From: Bradyrhizobium sp. 200
Lineage (GTDB): Bacteria > Pseudomonadota > Alphaproteobacteria > Rhizobiales > Xanthobacteraceae
DNA length: 64,000 bases
Assembly (NCBI RefSeq): GCF_023100945.1
Contig: NZ_CP064689.1
Location: 6,058,001 to 6,122,000 of the forward strand
Direction of reading: 5' to 3'
Made by a program: the position numbers and the translations under genes. Under the pieces are notes generated by a model. It saw only the letters and a list, made by a program, of their open reading frames with translations. It was not told where the DNA came from and did no database searches. Numbering within the stretch: position 1 is the stretch's first letter; every line of letters begins with the position of its first letter. Shown here piece by piece: positions 63,283 to 64,000 of this stretch.

Positions 63283-64000
63283 ATGACGAGTTGCACGACG
63301 TCCATCCACTCCAATCCGCGCCGGCTGATCCGCTCCACGCTTGGAGCCGCCACGGGTCTCGCCCTCGCCGCGATCACGCCGGCCGCGGCGCAAACGCCCT
63401 GGTTCCCGATGAAAGTCTACGACGCCTCATCCGGTACGCCGAAGCCGGCGGAGTACACACCGCTTGCCAAGGCCGAGAAGCCGTACAAGCTCTGCGTCCT
63501 CTTTCCCCATATGAAAGACAGCTTCTGGGTGGCAGTCGCCTACGGCATCGTCAAACAGGCCGAGGCGATGAACGTCAACATGACCCTCTACGAAGCCGGC
63601 GGCTACGAGAACCTGCCCAAGCAACTTTCTCAGTTCGACGATTGCATGGCCAGCAGCCCCGATGCGATCATTGTCGGCGCCATCTCCGGCGCGGGCCTCA
63701 GCAAGAAGTTCGAAGAAGCCAAGGCCAAGGGCGTGCCGGTCGTCGGCGTCGCCAACCCGCTGCCGCCAAACGCGCTGCCCGCCGCGATCTATGTCGACTT
63801 TGTCGCCATGGGCATGGTGACAGGCGAGGGTCTGCTGGCGCAAGCCAAGCCCGGCGACAAACTCAACATCGTGACCTTTCCAGGTCCGGCCGGCTCGGGC
63901 TGGGCGGAATCGTTCAACGAAGGCTTCAAGAAGGCGGTCGCGAAGAACCCGAACGCCAAGGTGCTCGCCGAAAAATTCGGCGACTCCGGCGTCGCGGTTC
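63283..64000 (+). CDS. TorT-like periplasmic substrate-binding protein (truncated by window edge)
   Basis: The first 239 residues of a type I periplasmic binding protein of the sugar-binding/TorT group. A signal peptide runs to ITPAAAQ-TPW (about residue 37). The fold opens KLCVLFPHMKDSFWVAVAYG and includes PDAIIVGAISGAGLSKKFEE. TorT-type proteins bind a small ligand and present it to a sensor kinase or an ABC system. GAGGA precedes the ATG. It follows hyuB by 105 bases, so the ligand is probably the hyu substrate. The C-terminus is outside the window. Confidence 0.85.
   Translation, partial: MTSCTTSIHSNPRRLIRSTLGAATGLALAAITPAAAQTPWFPMKVYDASSGTPKPAEYTPLAKAEKPYKLCVLFPHMKDSFWVAVAYGIVKQAEAMNVNMTLYEAGGYENLPKQLSQFDDCMASSPDAIIVGAISGAGLSKKFEEAKAKGVPVVGVANPLPPNALPAAIYVDFVAMGMVTGEGLLAQAKPGDKLNIVTFPGPAGSGWAESFNEGFKKAVAKNPNAKVLAEKFGDSGVAV

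Overview
The window looks like a chromosomal segment of an alphaproteobacterium of the Bradyrhizobium/Rhodopseudomonas kind. The evidence is the high GC content, the style of the intergenic palindromes (GTAGCCCGG...CCGGGCTAC and CGTCATTGCGAGC...), the RpoH-type sigma factor and the many solute importers, regulators and oxidoreductases. No rRNA gene, complete tRNA, CRISPR array, insertion sequence or prophage was seen.

Region 1 (1-12.5 kb) is a catabolic island for an aromatic acid activated as a CoA thioester. It holds a benzoate/2-aminobenzoate-type CoA ligase (cut by the left edge), a two-domain 2-aminobenzoyl-CoA (or salicylyl-CoA) monooxygenase/reductase, an enoyl-CoA hydratase-like protein, an SDR dehydrogenase, a PhzS-like flavoprotein, a Baeyer-Villiger/FMO-type monooxygenase, two paralogous cupins, an ABC solute-binding protein without permeases, an AraC regulator and a MarR regulator. 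Five intergenic regions carry the same AT-rich half-palindrome (about TTTWAGSCTWMAA), including the one upstream of marR, so this appears to be a compact MarR regulon. Palindromic repeats lie only here.

Region 2 (12.8-17 kb) has two small exported proteins, an alpha/beta hydrolase, a CaiB/BaiF CoA-transferase and a DapA-like lyase. Region 3 (17-30.7 kb) runs on the minus strand. It contains a type I secretion pair (ABC + HlyD), two large acidic repeat proteins that are probable cargo, a conserved hypothetical protein, a CelD-type acetyltransferase with TPR repeats, a PLD-VTT membrane protein and an EEP nuclease/phosphatase. A divergent LuxR regulator with a receiver lacking the phospho-Asp flanks it.

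Region 4 (31-48.4 kb) is mixed: a thiolase gene with a single-base frameshift, an MHYT-PAS hybrid histidine kinase, an RpoH-like sigma factor, an OmpR/EnvZ-like pair, a Tat-exported acetamidase/formamidase, a luciferase-like oxidoreductase, an RND efflux pair and a LysR regulator.

Region 5 (48.5-64 kb) is one long plus-strand import and amide/lactam-processing region. It comprises a complete Liv-type ABC importer, then PxpA, a biotin carrier, a biotin carboxylase, PxpB and PxpC, then an AraC regulator, HyuA/HyuB hydantoinase/carboxylase subunits and a TorT-like binding protein cut by the right edge. PxpB and PxpC match the two halves of the urea-carboxylase carboxyltransferase domain. The operon therefore encodes all the parts of a split biotin-dependent carboxylase for a small imported amide, lactam or urea-like compound. 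This is the most interesting system in the window.
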